Shown here one piece after another: positions 26,643-36,026 of a stretch of 40,426 nt of DNA. The position numbers and the translations under genes are program-made. The stretch is from contig JACRAT010000040.1 in NCBI GenBank assembly GCA_016234685.1, positions 1 through 40,426 of the forward strand, given 5' to 3'. Every line of letters begins with the position of its first letter. Position 1 is the stretch's first letter. Source of the DNA: Nitrosomonadales bacterium (GTDB taxonomy: Bacteria > Pseudomonadota > Gammaproteobacteria > Burkholderiales > Gallionellaceae). Under the pieces are notes generated by a model. It saw only the letters and a program-made list of their open reading frames with translations. It made no database searches and was not told where the DNA came from.

Positions 26643-28493
26643 TTGAAGCCTGAGGCCCAGAGTCCCGCCAGCCCTCCGTTCACCTCCGTCGGCAAGCTAC
26701 CGGTTTCGACCAAGCTCGCCTGGGGAGTGGGGGGGTTCGGGGAGAACATCGCCAACGCAGCCATCCTGTCGCTGGTCTACCCGATCTTCAATGTGGCGCT
26801 GGGCCTCAGCACGCTGGCCATCGGTTTGGCGATGGCCCTCTCTCGCATCGTTGATGCCGTGGTCGACCCCATCGTGGGCAACCTGACGGACAACACACAT
26901 TCTCGCTGGGGGCGACGCCGCCCCTGGATGTTCGTCGGCTCTATCCTGATGGCGCTGTTCTTCTGCGCCGTGTGGTTCCTGCCGACCTCGATGCCGCAAC
27001 TGCCGAAGATGGTTGCTGTGCATCTGCTGGATGCTAAAGCTGCGCAAAAAGCGACGACAGAGCCGGCTCACGACACCGCGCCCAAACTGTATGACTCGCT
27101 CTCTTGGTATGTGGTCAGCGCGCAAGATGTCACGCTCACGCCCGACTCTGCCACGGGCAGCTTCCAAGTGGAATTGCGCCACGCGCCCGACTCCGCCACC
27201 TCGTTCTCCATCGTGCCCGCCGACTCAGCCCAAGCCTCCGCCCTGACGGTCAGCCCGGCACAGCTAGTCTTCACGCCCGAGAACTGGCAGACACCGCAGA
27301 CCGTGAGTGTCACCGCCTTGGCGACTTCCGGCGAGGCCAGTCATGCGCTGCGCATCCTGCCCAGCGCCGACGTGCTCGATTCGCCCGCGCTCCAGCAGAT
27401 CGGCATCACCTCCTACTCCGCCTTGCAGATGTTCTTGGCGTTCGCCTCCGTCTGTCTGTTGTTCTATTTCAGCTTCACCGTGTTCGTGATCCCCTTCTCC
27501 GGCCTCGGCATCGAGCTGACCGACGACTACAACGAACGCACCAATCTCCAGATCTACCGACTGGTCGCCTCGTTCTGCGCCAGCCTGCTGGTGGGTTATC
27601 TGTACCTCTGGTCGCAAAAGGCGGGGGCTTGGCTGGGCGGCGACGAGGTACTGGGCGCACGCGCGGTCGGCATCGGCATCGGCCTCCTAGTGCTGATCTC
27701 CACCATGTTGCCCGCGCTGTTTTGCCGCGAACGATTCTCTTCCGCCGAACGTAAGAAAGCGCCGTTGCCATTGCTGAAAGCCGTCCAACTCACAGCGGTG
27801 AACAAGAGCTTCCGCATGTTGATGGGCTCGGTGTTTGCGGTATTCATGGGATTGTTCTTCTCGCTGCCGTTTATGACCTACATCGGCATCTACTACTGCT
27901 GCGGCGGCGACAAACTACTGGCAGCCGAGATCGGCGGCGTGATGACCATCGTGCAGACCGTAGGCCAGTTCCTCGCCATGCCACTGATCTCTTGGGCGAA
28001 CCAGCGCGTGGACAAAAAGACCATCCTGTTCACCGGACTCGCCATCTCCATCGTCGGCTACGCCTCCAGCTGGTGGCTGTTCACCCCGGAAAACCCTTGG
28101 TTGCAGATCATCCCGGTGGTCGTCGCAGCTTGGGGGCTGTGCGCTTGCTGGGCGGTCAACGGCTCGTTCGCCGCCGACATCTGCGACGAGGACGAGCTGA
28201 ACACCGGCCACCGCCGCGAAGGCCTGTACAGCGCCGTATTCGCCTTCGTCTACAAATCCGCCATCGGCATCGTGGCACTAGGCAGCGGCGCACTCTTGGC
28301 CTGGGCCGGAGTCGCCGGACAAGAGACCATGCTCTCAGACGACACGCTGCTGAAGGTCAGACTGGCCTACCTGTGCATCCCGGTGGTGTTCCTCAGCCTA
28401 GCCGTCTGGGCCATGTGGTTCTACCCCCTCACCCGCGAACGGGTGGCTAGCATACAAGCTGAGCTCAAATCTAGGCGGGATGAGGTCGCTTGA
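26643..28493 (+). CDS. GPH-family sugar:cation symporter with a large periplasmic insertion
   Basis: A major-facilitator protein of the glycoside-pentoside-hexuronide type (MelB-like). The core has KLAWGVGGFGENIANA near the first helix, the conserved cytoplasmic loop GNLTDNTHSRWGRRRPW (79-95) and about 12 helices. At 616 residues it is about 130 longer than usual. The extra block (about 124-258) lies in the periplasmic loop between helices 3 and 4 and looks like a beta-sandwich: ALTVSPAQLVFTPENWQTPQ resembles Calx-beta/cadherin-type repeats of surface proteins. It probably imports the mannoside used by the phosphorylase gene 4 bases upstream. Start is TTG at 26643; no later Met fits the first helix. 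Confidence 0.85.
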   Translation: MKPEAQSPASPPFTSVGKLPVSTKLAWGVGGFGENIANAAILSLVYPIFNVALGLSTLAIGLAMALSRIVDAVVDPIVGNLTDNTHSRWGRRRPWMFVGSILMALFFCAVWFLPTSMPQLPKMVAVHLLDAKAAQKATTEPAHDTAPKLYDSLSWYVVSAQDVTLTPDSATGSFQVELRHAPDSATSFSIVPADSAQASALTVSPAQLVFTPENWQTPQTVSVTALATSGEASHALRILPSADVLDSPALQQIGITSYSALQMFLAFASVCLLFYFSFTVFVIPFSGLGIELTDDYNERTNLQIYRLVASFCASLLVGYLYLWSQKAGAWLGGDEVLGARAVGIGIGLLVLISTMLPALFCRERFSSAERKKAPLPLLKAVQLTAVNKSFRMLMGSVFAVFMGLFFSLPFMTYIGIYYCCGGDKLLAAEIGGVMTIVQTVGQFLAMPLISWANQRVDKKTILFTGLAISIVGYASSWWLFTPENPWLQIIPVVVAAWGLCACWAVNGSFAADICDEDELNTGHRREGLYSAVFAFVYKSAIGIVALGSGALLAWAGVAGQETMLSDDTLLKVRLAYLCIPVVFLSLAVWAMWFYPLTRERVASIQAELKSRRDEVA

Positions 28494-28653
28494 TGCGAAC
28501 CCCAGCTTGAGCAAGGGGCGCTGCAAAGGGGGATGCCTTGGCTGGTGTGACCTTGCCCCGTAAAAATGTATTCTTTAACTGAGGATAGAATTCAAGTTAA
28601 GAAGAGGCGCGCTCAAAAACCTCTCCCAATTGACACTTATTCATTCGAGATAG

Positions 28654-30909
28654 TCACACCGCCACAGCCTCTTCCTCAAACGACAGCCCCACCTTGCCAT
28701 CCTTCGCGTCCACCGTGACTTTGCCGCCGTTTGCCAGTCTGCCGAACAGCAACTCGTCGGCCAGTGCGGATCGGATAGTGTCTTGGATCAGTCTTGCCAT
28801 GGGGCGCGCACCCATCAGTGGGTCGAAGCCGTGTTCGGCGAGATGATCTTTGAGGGCGTCGGTGAAGATAGCTTCCACTTTCTTTTCATGTAGTTGTTCT
28901 TCCAACTGCATCAAGAACTTATCGACCACGCGCAGGATGACTTCTTTATCTAGCGGAGCGAAGGAGACGATAGCGTCCAGACGGTTACGGAACTCCGGGG
29001 TGAACATGCGTTTGATGTCGCCCAGTTCGTCGCCCGCCGTGGCGGACTTGGTGAAGCCGATCTGCGTCTTGTTCAGTGCTTCCGCGCCCGCGTTGGTGGT
29101 CATGATGATGACCACGTTACGGAAGTCTGCCTTGCGCCCGTTATTGTCGGTGAGCGTGCCGTGATCCATCACCTGCAACAGGATGTTGAAGATGTCCGGG
29201 TGCGCCTTCTCGATCTCGTCCAGCAGCAGCACGGAATGCGGCTGCTTGCTGATCGCTTCGGTGAGCAGGCCGCCTTGGTCGAATCCGACGTAGCCCGGTG
29301 GCGCGCCGATCAGGCGGCTGACGGCGTGGCGCTCCATGTATTCGGACATGTCGAAGCGGTGGATCGGCATTCCCATGCTGTAGGCGAGCTGGCGCGCCAC
29401 TTCGGTCTTGCCCACGCCGGTCGGGCCGGAGAACAGGAAGCTGCCGATAGGTTTCTGCGGATTACCGAGACCGCTACGCGACATCTTGATAGCGCGCGAC
29501 AGCACCTCGATAGCCTTATCTTGACCGAACACCGTCGATTTCAGATCGCGATCCAGATTCTTCAAGGTATTGCGATCATCGTGTGACACAGTGCGTGCCG
29601 GGATGCGGGCGATCTTGGCGATGATCTCTTCGATCTCGTGTTTGCCGACCACCTTCTTCTGTTTGGATTTCGGCAGGATGCGCTGCGCTGCACCCGCCTC
29701 GTCCAGCACGTCGATGGCCTTGTCCGGCAAATGGCGATCATTGATGAAACGAGCCGATAGCTCTGCGGCACTGGTGATAGCGGCAGCGCTGAATTTGATG
29801 CTGTGGTGCTCTTCAAAGCGCGTCTTCAGGCCCTTGAGGATCTCGATGGTCTGCTCGACCGATGGTTCAGGCACGTCCACCTTCTGAAAGCGCCGCGACA
29901 GCGCGGAATCCTTCTCGAAGATGCCGCGATATTCCTGATAGGTCGTCGCACCGATGCACTTCAACTGGCCGCTGGACAGCGCCGGTTTCAGCAGATTGGA
30001 GGCATCCATCGTGCCGCCGGAAGCCGCACCTGCGCCGATCAGCGTGTGTATCTCATCAATGAACAGGATGGCATTAGGCGCCTCTTTCAGCTCTTTCAAC
30101 ACTGCTTTAAGGCGCTGCTCGAAGTCGCCGCGATATTTGGTGCCCGCCAGCAGCGCGCCCATGTCGAGCGAATACACACGTGCATCGGCGAGTATCTCGG
30201 GTACGTTGTTCTCCACGATGCGGCGCGCCAAACCTTCCGCGATAGCGGTCTTGCCTACACCAGCCTCGCCTACCAGTAAGGGATTGTTCTTACGACGGCG
30301 GCACAGCGTCTGGACGACGCGCTCCAACTCAAGGTCGCGCCCGATCAAGGGGTCGATCTTGCCTGCGAGCGCCTGTGCGTTAAGGTCTTGCGTGTAATCC
30401 TTGAGTACGCCATCTCCGCCCTCCTCTTGTTTTTCTACTTCACTTTCTTGCGGCGAGCCTTTGGGCGTGGCAGGCGGCTCGCTCTTGGCGATGCCATGCG
30501 AAAGATAGTTCACCACGTCCAGACGAGTGACATTGCGCTGGCTCAGAAAGAACACGGCGTGGGATTCCTTCTCGCCGAACAGGGCGACCAGAATGTTCGC
30601 CCCGGTGACTTCCTTCTTGCTGGCCGATTGAACGTGCAAGATGGCGCGCTGGATCACGCGCTGGAATCCCACCGTGGGCTGGGTATCGACCTCGCCAGTG
30701 CCGCTTACGATGGGAGTGTTGTTGATGAAATCCGTCAGCACCGCGCGTAGCTCGTTGATCTCGGCTCCACAAGCACGCAGCACATGCGCAGCAGAGGGAT
30801 TGTCCAGCATGGCGAGCAGCAGATGTTCGACGGTGATGAATTCGTGGCGCTTCTGGCGGGCTTCCACAAAGGCCAGATGCAGGCTGACTTCCAGTTCTTG
30901 GGCGATCAT
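28654..30909 (-). CDS. clpA: ATP-dependent Clp protease ATP-binding subunit ClpA
   Basis: Hexameric unfoldase that feeds ClpP. The 751-residue protein has the N-domain (1-145) that docks ClpS, a charged linker (about 145-170), AAA+ module 1 (Walker A GEAGVGKT at 214-221, Walker B LFIDE at 282-286) and module 2 (Walker A GPTGVGKT at 495-502). The ClpP-docking loop is IGF at 617-619. Length is normal. Its ATG follows the clpS stop directly (TGAATG), with GGAGG inside clpS as ribosome site. clpP is not in the window. Confidence 0.98.
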   Translation of the reverse strand: MIAQELEVSLHLAFVEARQKRHEFITVEHLLLAMLDNPSAAHVLRACGAEINELRAVLTDFINNTPIVSGTGEVDTQPTVGFQRVIQRAILHVQSASKKEVTGANILVALFGEKESHAVFFLSQRNVTRLDVVNYLSHGIAKSEPPATPKGSPQESEVEKQEEGGDGVLKDYTQDLNAQALAGKIDPLIGRDLELERVVQTLCRRRKNNPLLVGEAGVGKTAIAEGLARRIVENNVPEILADARVYSLDMGALLAGTKYRGDFEQRLKAVLKELKEAPNAILFIDEIHTLIGAGAASGGTMDASNLLKPALSSGQLKCIGATTYQEYRGIFEKDSALSRRFQKVDVPEPSVEQTIEILKGLKTRFEEHHSIKFSAAAITSAAELSARFINDRHLPDKAIDVLDEAGAAQRILPKSKQKKVVGKHEIEEIIAKIARIPARTVSHDDRNTLKNLDRDLKSTVFGQDKAIEVLSRAIKMSRSGLGNPQKPIGSFLFSGPTGVGKTEVARQLAYSMGMPIHRFDMSEYMERHAVSRLIGAPPGYVGFDQGGLLTEAISKQPHSVLLLDEIEKAHPDIFNILLQVMDHGTLTDNNGRKADFRNVVIIMTTNAGAEALNKTQIGFTKSATAGDELGDIKRMFTPEFRNRLDAIVSFAPLDKEVILRVVDKFLMQLEEQLHEKKVEAIFTDALKDHLAEHGFDPLMGARPMARLIQDTIRSALADELLFGRLANGGKVTVDAKDGKVGLSFEEEAVAV

Positions 30910-31218
30910 TCAGTGTTCCTCCATTTCGCAACGTAGCGGGTGTCCGTGCTGCTTGGCGTGGACCGAAACCTGATCCACCTTGGTCTCGGCGACATCCCGT
31001 GTGTAAATGCCGCAAACTGCCTTGCCCTCATTATGCACTTTGAGCATGATCTGCATGGCGCGCTCTAGATCCATGGCAAAAAAAGTCTGCAATACCTCGA
31101 CGACGAACTCCATCGTAGTGAAATCGTCATTGAGTAACAACACCTGATAGAGGCGCGGTGGTTTCACTTTCTCGCGCTCAGGCGCGAGAGCCGTATTACT
31201 GGATTGTTTGGTTGCCAT
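30910..31218 (-). CDS. clpS: ClpS adaptor for N-degron recognition
   Basis: Delivers proteins with bulky N-terminal residues to ClpAP. In 102 residues it has a flexible N-terminal arm and the core [20 protein letters not shown] with the substrate-binding N-D-D segment, then [26 protein letters not shown]. Standard length. It precedes clpA with no gap. Confidence 0.97.
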   Translation of the reverse strand: MATKQSSNTALAPEREKVKPPRLYQVLLLNDDFTTMEFVVEVLQTFFAMDLERAMQIMLKVHNEGKAVCGIYTRDVAETKVDQVSVHAKQHGHPLRCEMEEH

Positions 31219-31287
31219 GTTCCTTGATGCGTATTCTGCAAGCTTGCACAGCTTGTATGCTTGACGATTAGCGATACTTTTTCAAGT

Positions 31288-33624
31288 CTAATCGAGAAAA
31301 TTATTCAGGAACTCCTTGGCGGGGATGGGTCTGGAGAAATAATAGCCTTGGCCGAAGCAGCACCCCATACGGCGCAGCAGTACTGCTTGAGACTCGCTTT
31401 CTATCCCTTCGGCGACAACCTTCAGGCCCAAGGCTTGCGCCATGGCGATGATGGCCTGCACCAGAGCTTGATCGCTGCCATCCGCATTCATTTCGCGGAC
31501 GAAGGATTTGTCGATCTTAACCACGTCGATGGGGAAACGCTTCAAGTAAGAGAGCGATGAGTAGCCCGTGCCGAAATCATCCAGATAGACGCGGAAGCCT
31601 GCAGCCCGTACTTCTTCCAGCCAGTTTCGCCCCTCGACCAAGTCGGAAAACAGCACGCTTTCAGTCACTTCCAAAGCCAAGGCAGTATTCGGCAAGCCAT
31701 AACGGCTCATGGTTTCGATCAACAGCGCAACCGGCAGGCCGTCTGGTATCTGGCGAGCGGAGACATTGATGGACAAGTAGAGCGGATGGCCCGTGGCCTG
31801 CCAGGAACTGAGCTGCCGACAGGCCGCTTCCAACACCCACAGACCGATGTCGCGGATGAAGCCGGTATCTTCTGCCAAAGGGATGAACTCATCTGGTGGC
31901 ACTAGGCCGCGTTTGGGATGCTGCCAACGGATCAGGGCTTCGGCACCGATCAGACGATTAGCTTTCAAGTCGATGATGGGCTGATAGAACAAACGCAGCT
32001 CATCGTTGCGGATAGACAAGCGCAGGTCGTTTTCCAAATGACGGCGCTGCTCGGCGGCCAGCACCATGTCGGCCTCGAAGAATTGCAAACCCTTGCCGCG
32101 CGTGCTTTTCGCACAATCGAGCGCGAATTGGGCATCACGCAGCAATGTCGGCAGATCGCGCCCGTCTTCGGGATAGAAAGCGACGCCGATATTGCAGCCC
32201 ATCACCAATGAGGCTTCGCTGACCTCCAGCGGCCTGCCGAGTACGTCGATGATGCGCGAAGCGACCCGTTCCGCCGCCGCCCGGGCACTGACTCCGTGCA
32301 GTATGATCACGAATTCGTCCGCTCCCAATCGGGCCAGCCAGTCTGAGTTTTTGATGCAATCGCTGAGTCTGGCAGCCGCGATCACCAGTAACTGGTCGCC
32401 GGCGGACATTCCTAGGGATTCGTTGATGCGCTTGAAGCCCTTGATGTTCACCAATAGTAGCGCCAACGGCTCAAGCGGCTTTTGATGGATGGACTGCGGC
32501 AGATGCTGCTCCAACCCGAGGCGATTGGAGAGGCCGGTCAGTTGGTCTGTTACGGCGATCTGCAAAGCAGCCGCTTCGGACTGCTTGCTTTGCGTAACAT
32601 CGGTGACGATGCCCTGCGCTTGCTCGTTACCGATCGGCGACAGGATTACATGCAGCCAACGCGACGGGGTGACATCCAACTCAAGGTCACCGGCCTGCTC
32701 GGCTTGGCTTTGCACGCACCTTTCCAGCATGTCCAGCACACTGCCGTGGTGTTTCCACGGAATGTGGCCCAGCTTGGGTGTGCCACCATTCCCATTCTCA
32801 GGCAAGCTGGTCAGCTGCACGAAGGCACGGTTGAATGAATAAAGCCGGCCATCATCATTGGCTATGAAGATACCCGAGCCAGCATTGTCGAAGATGCTGC
32901 GGTATTTTTGTTCGCCCAACTCCTGCTCTTTGCGTAACTGTTGTTCTTTTCGTAACGCCGTGACCAATGTCTCGGACAGGGCATTGATGTCATCGGTCAA
33001 CCCGGCAATTTCATTCTGTTCATGCCCTTTCGGGGCCAGAAGCTTCTCGCCTACAGTGGCATCAATGCTATGCAATCCCTCGGACAATTGCCGGATGGGC
33101 CGCACTATCACATAGAGCACGATAAGCACCACCGAGGCCGTCACGATCAGTAACTGCATGGCCAGCAGAATCATGGTGAAGTGGACGCGCTCCTGCACCA
33201 ACTGTTCGAATACTCGAATATCGGGTCGCAATTGGAGCTCGCCTATCACTTCAGTTTTGTTGAAGGGTGAAATGATCTGACGCGACATCGGCAGAAGCGT
33301 TGCATCCTGAGTCGCCCCGGCCTTGTCGCCGCTCGCCAGCTCTTTATTGGCGGCCCGTACAACCACGCTGGATACTTCACGGTTCTTCAGCAACCCCGCG
33401 ACCAATTCCTTGGCCAGTTGCTTGTCTTCGATGAAACAAGCCACGCTGGCGGTGCTTTCCACCGTATCGAGCAACTCGCCTAAACGCCGGTTGGAGTCCT
33501 GCTTGGCATCGCTTGCCGTCATGAACGAGGTAATCAAAATGAACAGCGCACCCACCAAGAACGCAATCCCGATCACGCTGATGAGCGTGCCGAACAGTAT
33601 GCCTCTGCGGAAAGGGTTGATCAT
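31288..33624 (-). CDS. Membrane sensor with CHASE8-like, HAMP, PAS, GGDEF and EAL domains
   Basis: A 778-residue c-di-GMP enzyme. Two membrane helices (about 11-33 and 149-174) flank a periplasmic domain resembling CHASE8 (TASVACFIEDKQLAKELVAG and following); then come HAMP (about 174-226), PAS (236-350), GGDEF (355-515) and EAL (525-778). The cyclase signature is GADEF (434-438) and the I-site Arg is Lys (K425-N-S-D428), so cyclase activity is uncertain. The phosphodiesterase site is complete: EAL 562-564, N620, E652-V-T, DDFGTG 682-687, K703 and E739. The start overlaps the stop of the periplasmic binding-like protein by 4 bases (ATGA). Net c-di-GMP breakdown, perhaps controlled by that protein, is inferred. 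Confidence 0.92.
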   Translation of the reverse strand: MINPFRRGILFGTLISVIGIAFLVGALFILITSFMTASDAKQDSNRRLGELLDTVESTASVACFIEDKQLAKELVAGLLKNREVSSVVVRAANKELASGDKAGATQDATLLPMSRQIISPFNKTEVIGELQLRPDIRVFEQLVQERVHFTMILLAMQLLIVTASVVLIVLYVIVRPIRQLSEGLHSIDATVGEKLLAPKGHEQNEIAGLTDDINALSETLVTALRKEQQLRKEQELGEQKYRSIFDNAGSGIFIANDDGRLYSFNRAFVQLTSLPENGNGGTPKLGHIPWKHHGSVLDMLERCVQSQAEQAGDLELDVTPSRWLHVILSPIGNEQAQGIVTDVTQSKQSEAAALQIAVTDQLTGLSNRLGLEQHLPQSIHQKPLEPLALLLVNIKGFKRINESLGMSAGDQLLVIAAARLSDCIKNSDWLARLGADEFVIILHGVSARAAAERVASRIIDVLGRPLEVSEASLVMGCNIGVAFYPEDGRDLPTLLRDAQFALDCAKSTRGKGLQFFEADMVLAAEQRRHLENDLRLSIRNDELRLFYQPIIDLKANRLIGAEALIRWQHPKRGLVPPDEFIPLAEDTGFIRDIGLWVLEAACRQLSSWQATGHPLYLSINVSARQIPDGLPVALLIETMSRYGLPNTALALEVTESVLFSDLVEGRNWLEEVRAAGFRVYLDDFGTGYSSLSYLKRFPIDVVKIDKSFVREMNADGSDQALVQAIIAMAQALGLKVVAEGIESESQAVLLRRMGCCFGQGYYFSRPIPAKEFLNNFLD

Positions 33625-34049
33625 TTTTGTGCAAGATCAAAAACGATCTTGACCTGTGGCCCGGCCTTGCTGCGCTCCACATAGCCTATGGCACTGCGGT
33701 TCTCTATGACCATCAGCACCACTTCTTCCTGGCTACGCACTTGGGTCGGCGGCGAAGCGCGTCCCGAAAACATGAGGCGCGCCCAATAGGCGTTGATCTC
33801 GGCCATCTCTTTGCCCGTCAACTGGCTGTAGAACTGGGCTTTGCCCGGCAAGCTATTAGGTTGATCGAGCGGCAAAGCCGTCATGCCGGATGGCAGTTGT
33901 CGGTTACGCCCAAGGAAGATGTCGATGACCTCCTCCCTGCTGAGTTTGTTCACGCCCGTCTTGGGATTGACCACCACCACGAGGTCGTCAGCCGCCGCAG
34001 ATGCTGGCAGCAGCACGGAGATGAGTATCAGGGTTAGACTAAGGCGCAT
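33621..34049 (-). CDS. Small periplasmic PstS-like binding protein
   Basis: A 142-residue protein with a Sec signal peptide (about 1-20, ILISVLLPASAAA) and a single lobe of the phosphate-binding-protein type: KTGVNKLSREEVIDIFLGRNRQLPSG, the segment FYSQLTGKEMAEINAYWARLMFSG, and SAIGYVERSKAG near the end. Full PstS proteins are about twice this length, so it is a half-size relative of the kind annotated as phosphate ABC transporter substrate-binding protein, but no ABC transporter is near. It lies one base after the porin gene and overlaps the GGDEF-EAL gene by 4 bases, so it may present a ligand to that sensor. Confidence 0.85.
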   Translation of the reverse strand: MRLSLTLILISVLLPASAAADDLVVVVNPKTGVNKLSREEVIDIFLGRNRQLPSGMTALPLDQPNSLPGKAQFYSQLTGKEMAEINAYWARLMFSGRASPPTQVRSQEEVVLMVIENRSAIGYVERSKAGPQVKIVFDLAQK

Positions 34050-34050
34050 G

Positions 34051-35286
34051 TCAGAACACCTGATCGTAGGTGAAGGTTAGCAGCCGGGCATCACCGAAAC
34101 GAGTTGCCCAGCGTGGGCCACTTTGATCTTTCTGGCTATCAAACTGCACCTTGACATCGCTGGTCGGCGTAAGGTCGTAGCGCACGGTGATGGCACGGTC
34201 GATATGGGCTTCTTGCGCCAGCGGGTCGCCGCCATTCGTCGCCTTGGCGTAATAGCGGGAAACGGTCGTCATCACTTGCCATGATCCGAAGCGACGACCT
34301 AAGCCAAGCATCTGTGCAAAGTCCTGAAACGTAGCGCCGGGATGGTCGATGAACAAGAATTCACTGCGCGCCAGCCAGCTATCCTTGTCCACATTGAAGG
34401 CCGCGCCGTAGATCTTTTGCTGCGTGACTTGCCCCAGCAGGTAGGGATCGGTCGTGACGGCATAAGCTTTGAGTGCTGGATTCCACACGCCGTTGACGCT
34501 CTGCCGCTTGGTGTTGGATTGAATGTAGACCAGTCTGGCCTCGTATGGGCCGCTGGAGAGCGTGACATCGCCGCCGACGATATTCCCCCACTTTACGTCC
34601 GTTTGATTCTGCTTGCCGCTATATATCTTCCAGTAGCCGCTGTCTTTCTGATTCTCGCTGCCCGCTAGCAGGTTCAGTGTCGCCGACCATTCGCCGAAAT
34701 TGGTTTGGTGCAGCAGGTTGATTCCGTTGTAGTTGACCACTTCCCAGCCGTAGACCTGGGAGGGTAGATGCGTCCACGGCAGCGCAAAACCGATGTCCTG
34801 AACGTCAGAGTAGTAAAACATCGGCAGGCGTTTACGCCCTAGTTGGATCGTGGTGTTGTCGGTCAGCTTGTAGCTGGCGTACGCCCACTCGAAATCCACG
34901 CCCGCACTGGGTGTCGATCTGACCACGGCTTGGGCCGTAAAAGAGAGTCCGGTATCTTGCACGGCAACCGTTCCCTGCAAACCCATTTTGGAGTCAGGCT
35001 TCCATTGCACCCCACCGCGTCCATCGTAGACTCCGCCTTGAGCGAAATCAGAAATAAAACAAGGACAGTTGTAATTAGCTGGCGTGGTAGCACTCCCGCC
35101 CAGCATCTTGCCCGCACCCAATGTCAGAAAACCAGAACCGGAGAAATCTAGCCCCCCCAAAGTCTCTGCATGGACGGGAAACGCCAATGTGATGGCTGTT
35201 GCCAATATCCGGGAAAAATACCGACGAACAGATTGGTGATCGATTGTGCTGAAAAACAGAAAATCCTTCTGGAATGCCACGGCCAC
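34051..35286 (-). CDS. Outer-membrane porin-like beta-barrel protein
   Basis: A 411-residue protein with a signal peptide after a long N-terminus (ILATAITLAFPVHA, ending near residue 40) and alternating polar/hydrophobic strands through to a C-terminal phenylalanine (LLTFTYDQVF), the usual barrel-assembly signal. Features are GLDFSGSGFLTLGAGK at the mature N-terminus and a Gly-rich FGSWQVMTTVSRYYAK segment. The annotated start is GTG at 35286; no better start precedes the signal peptide, so 20 or so extra residues lie before it. The specific porin family is not certain. It is followed after one base by the PstS-like gene. Confidence 0.78.
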   Translation of the reverse strand: MAVAFQKDFLFFSTIDHQSVRRYFSRILATAITLAFPVHAETLGGLDFSGSGFLTLGAGKMLGGSATTPANYNCPCFISDFAQGGVYDGRGGVQWKPDSKMGLQGTVAVQDTGLSFTAQAVVRSTPSAGVDFEWAYASYKLTDNTTIQLGRKRLPMFYYSDVQDIGFALPWTHLPSQVYGWEVVNYNGINLLHQTNFGEWSATLNLLAGSENQKDSGYWKIYSGKQNQTDVKWGNIVGGDVTLSSGPYEARLVYIQSNTKRQSVNGVWNPALKAYAVTTDPYLLGQVTQQKIYGAAFNVDKDSWLARSEFLFIDHPGATFQDFAQMLGLGRRFGSWQVMTTVSRYYAKATNGGDPLAQEAHIDRAITVRYDLTPTSDVKVQFDSQKDQSGPRWATRFGDARLLTFTYDQVF

Positions 35287-35729
35287 TTACCCCCTTGAAA
35301 CAAAATCGACTACTGCTAACGGTCCACTTTTTAAGCGAGAACTCATTCGGCCAGATAGCCTCTACCCGCCCCCGACTTTGCTCCAGCCTCCTGATTCTGG
35401 GGACTCTACCCACCGCTTTGCGCCATACTTGTGGCACAGTTATACGGAGAAGCAGATATGCAAGTGTCAGTATTGTGTCGTGTCGAAAACCTATCGTCAA
35501 TAGTGAGCACGGAGTGTGGTTTTCCCTCCAATTCCGCGCTTCGCCACGGCAATTTCTACTTTTTTATCATCTTTCTCATAAAGCCCTTGACGGTATCAAC
35601 CATTCAAGGGTAAAAAGCTCACGGGTGTTTGAATCAAAGTAGCGCAGTACTGGTTTTGCCGTGTGCGGTCTTCGTTTCAAACAGTTTGACGGGAAGATTC
35701 CCGATTTTTTGCAAGGTAAGGAAATACAC
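35287..35729. other. Divergent intergenic region between the porin gene and the cold-shock gene
   Basis: 443 bases without a convincing gene. They hold the promoter region of the minus-strand porin operon and a long leader for the cold-shock gene. Short open frames (for example 35458-35613, 51 codons with GGAG upstream) have no recognisable protein character. A small hairpin followed by T's lies at 35690-35710. No clear -35/-10 pair could be fixed. Confidence 0.6.
35690..35710 (+). promoter_or_regulatory. Terminator-like hairpin in the cold-shock leader
   Basis: CGGGA-AGAT-TCCCG followed by A and six T's, ending 20 bases before the cspA start codon and just before its AAGGTAAGG ribosome site. 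It has the shape of a short intrinsic terminator. In a cold-shock leader it could act as an attenuator or temperature-sensitive structure. The stem is only five pairs, so it may be inert. Confidence 0.35.
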
Positions 35730-35933
35730 ATGGCAACTGGTACAGTAAAGTGGTTCAACGACGCTAAGGGTTTTGGTTTTATCACTCCCGATGATGGCAG
35801 CGAAGACCTGTTCGCGCACTTCTCCGCAATCAACATGAGCGGCTTCAAGACCCTGAAAGAAGGTCAAAAAGTTAGCTTCGAAGTTGTGCAAGGTAACAAG
35901 GGCAAGCAAGCCTCCAACATTCAAGCTCCTTAA
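35730..35933 (+). CDS. Cold-shock protein, CspA family
   Basis: A 67-residue OB-fold RNA/DNA chaperone. The RNA-binding motifs are KGFGFI (RNP1) and DLFAHFS (RNP2-like), with [11 protein letters not shown] at the N-terminus. The ATG at 35730 is taken because it is the family start ([11 protein letters not shown]) and has AAGGTAAGG upstream; the longer frame is leader. Cold-shock genes often have long structured leaders, as here. Monocistronic: a strong terminator follows 16 bases after the stop. Confidence 0.96.
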   Translation: MATGTVKWFNDAKGFGFITPDDGSEDLFAHFSAINMSGFKTLKEGQKVSFEVVQGNKGKQASNIQAP

Positions 35934-35949
35934 TCGTAGCTGGAATGAC

Positions 35950-35979
35950 AAAAAATCCCGCCGCAAGGCGGGATTTTTT
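35950..35979. terminator. Bidirectional rho-independent terminator
   Basis: AAAAAATCCCGCC-GCAA-GGCGGGATTTTTT: a stem of 7 GC-rich pairs extended by A-T pairs, with a GCAA tetraloop and six T's on either strand. It lies between the cold-shock gene (plus) and the hydrolase gene (minus, ending at 36027), so it can serve both. Confidence 0.93.
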
Positions 35980-36026
35980 ATTGTCTGGAGAAACCCCCAA
36001 CCACTTGCCGGCTTCCCCTTTGAATG

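Noticed and set aside
35458-35613. Short open frame with GGAG upstream, before the cold-shock gene
   Set aside because: No protein-like pattern or known family, and the region is more simply a leader or promoter region.
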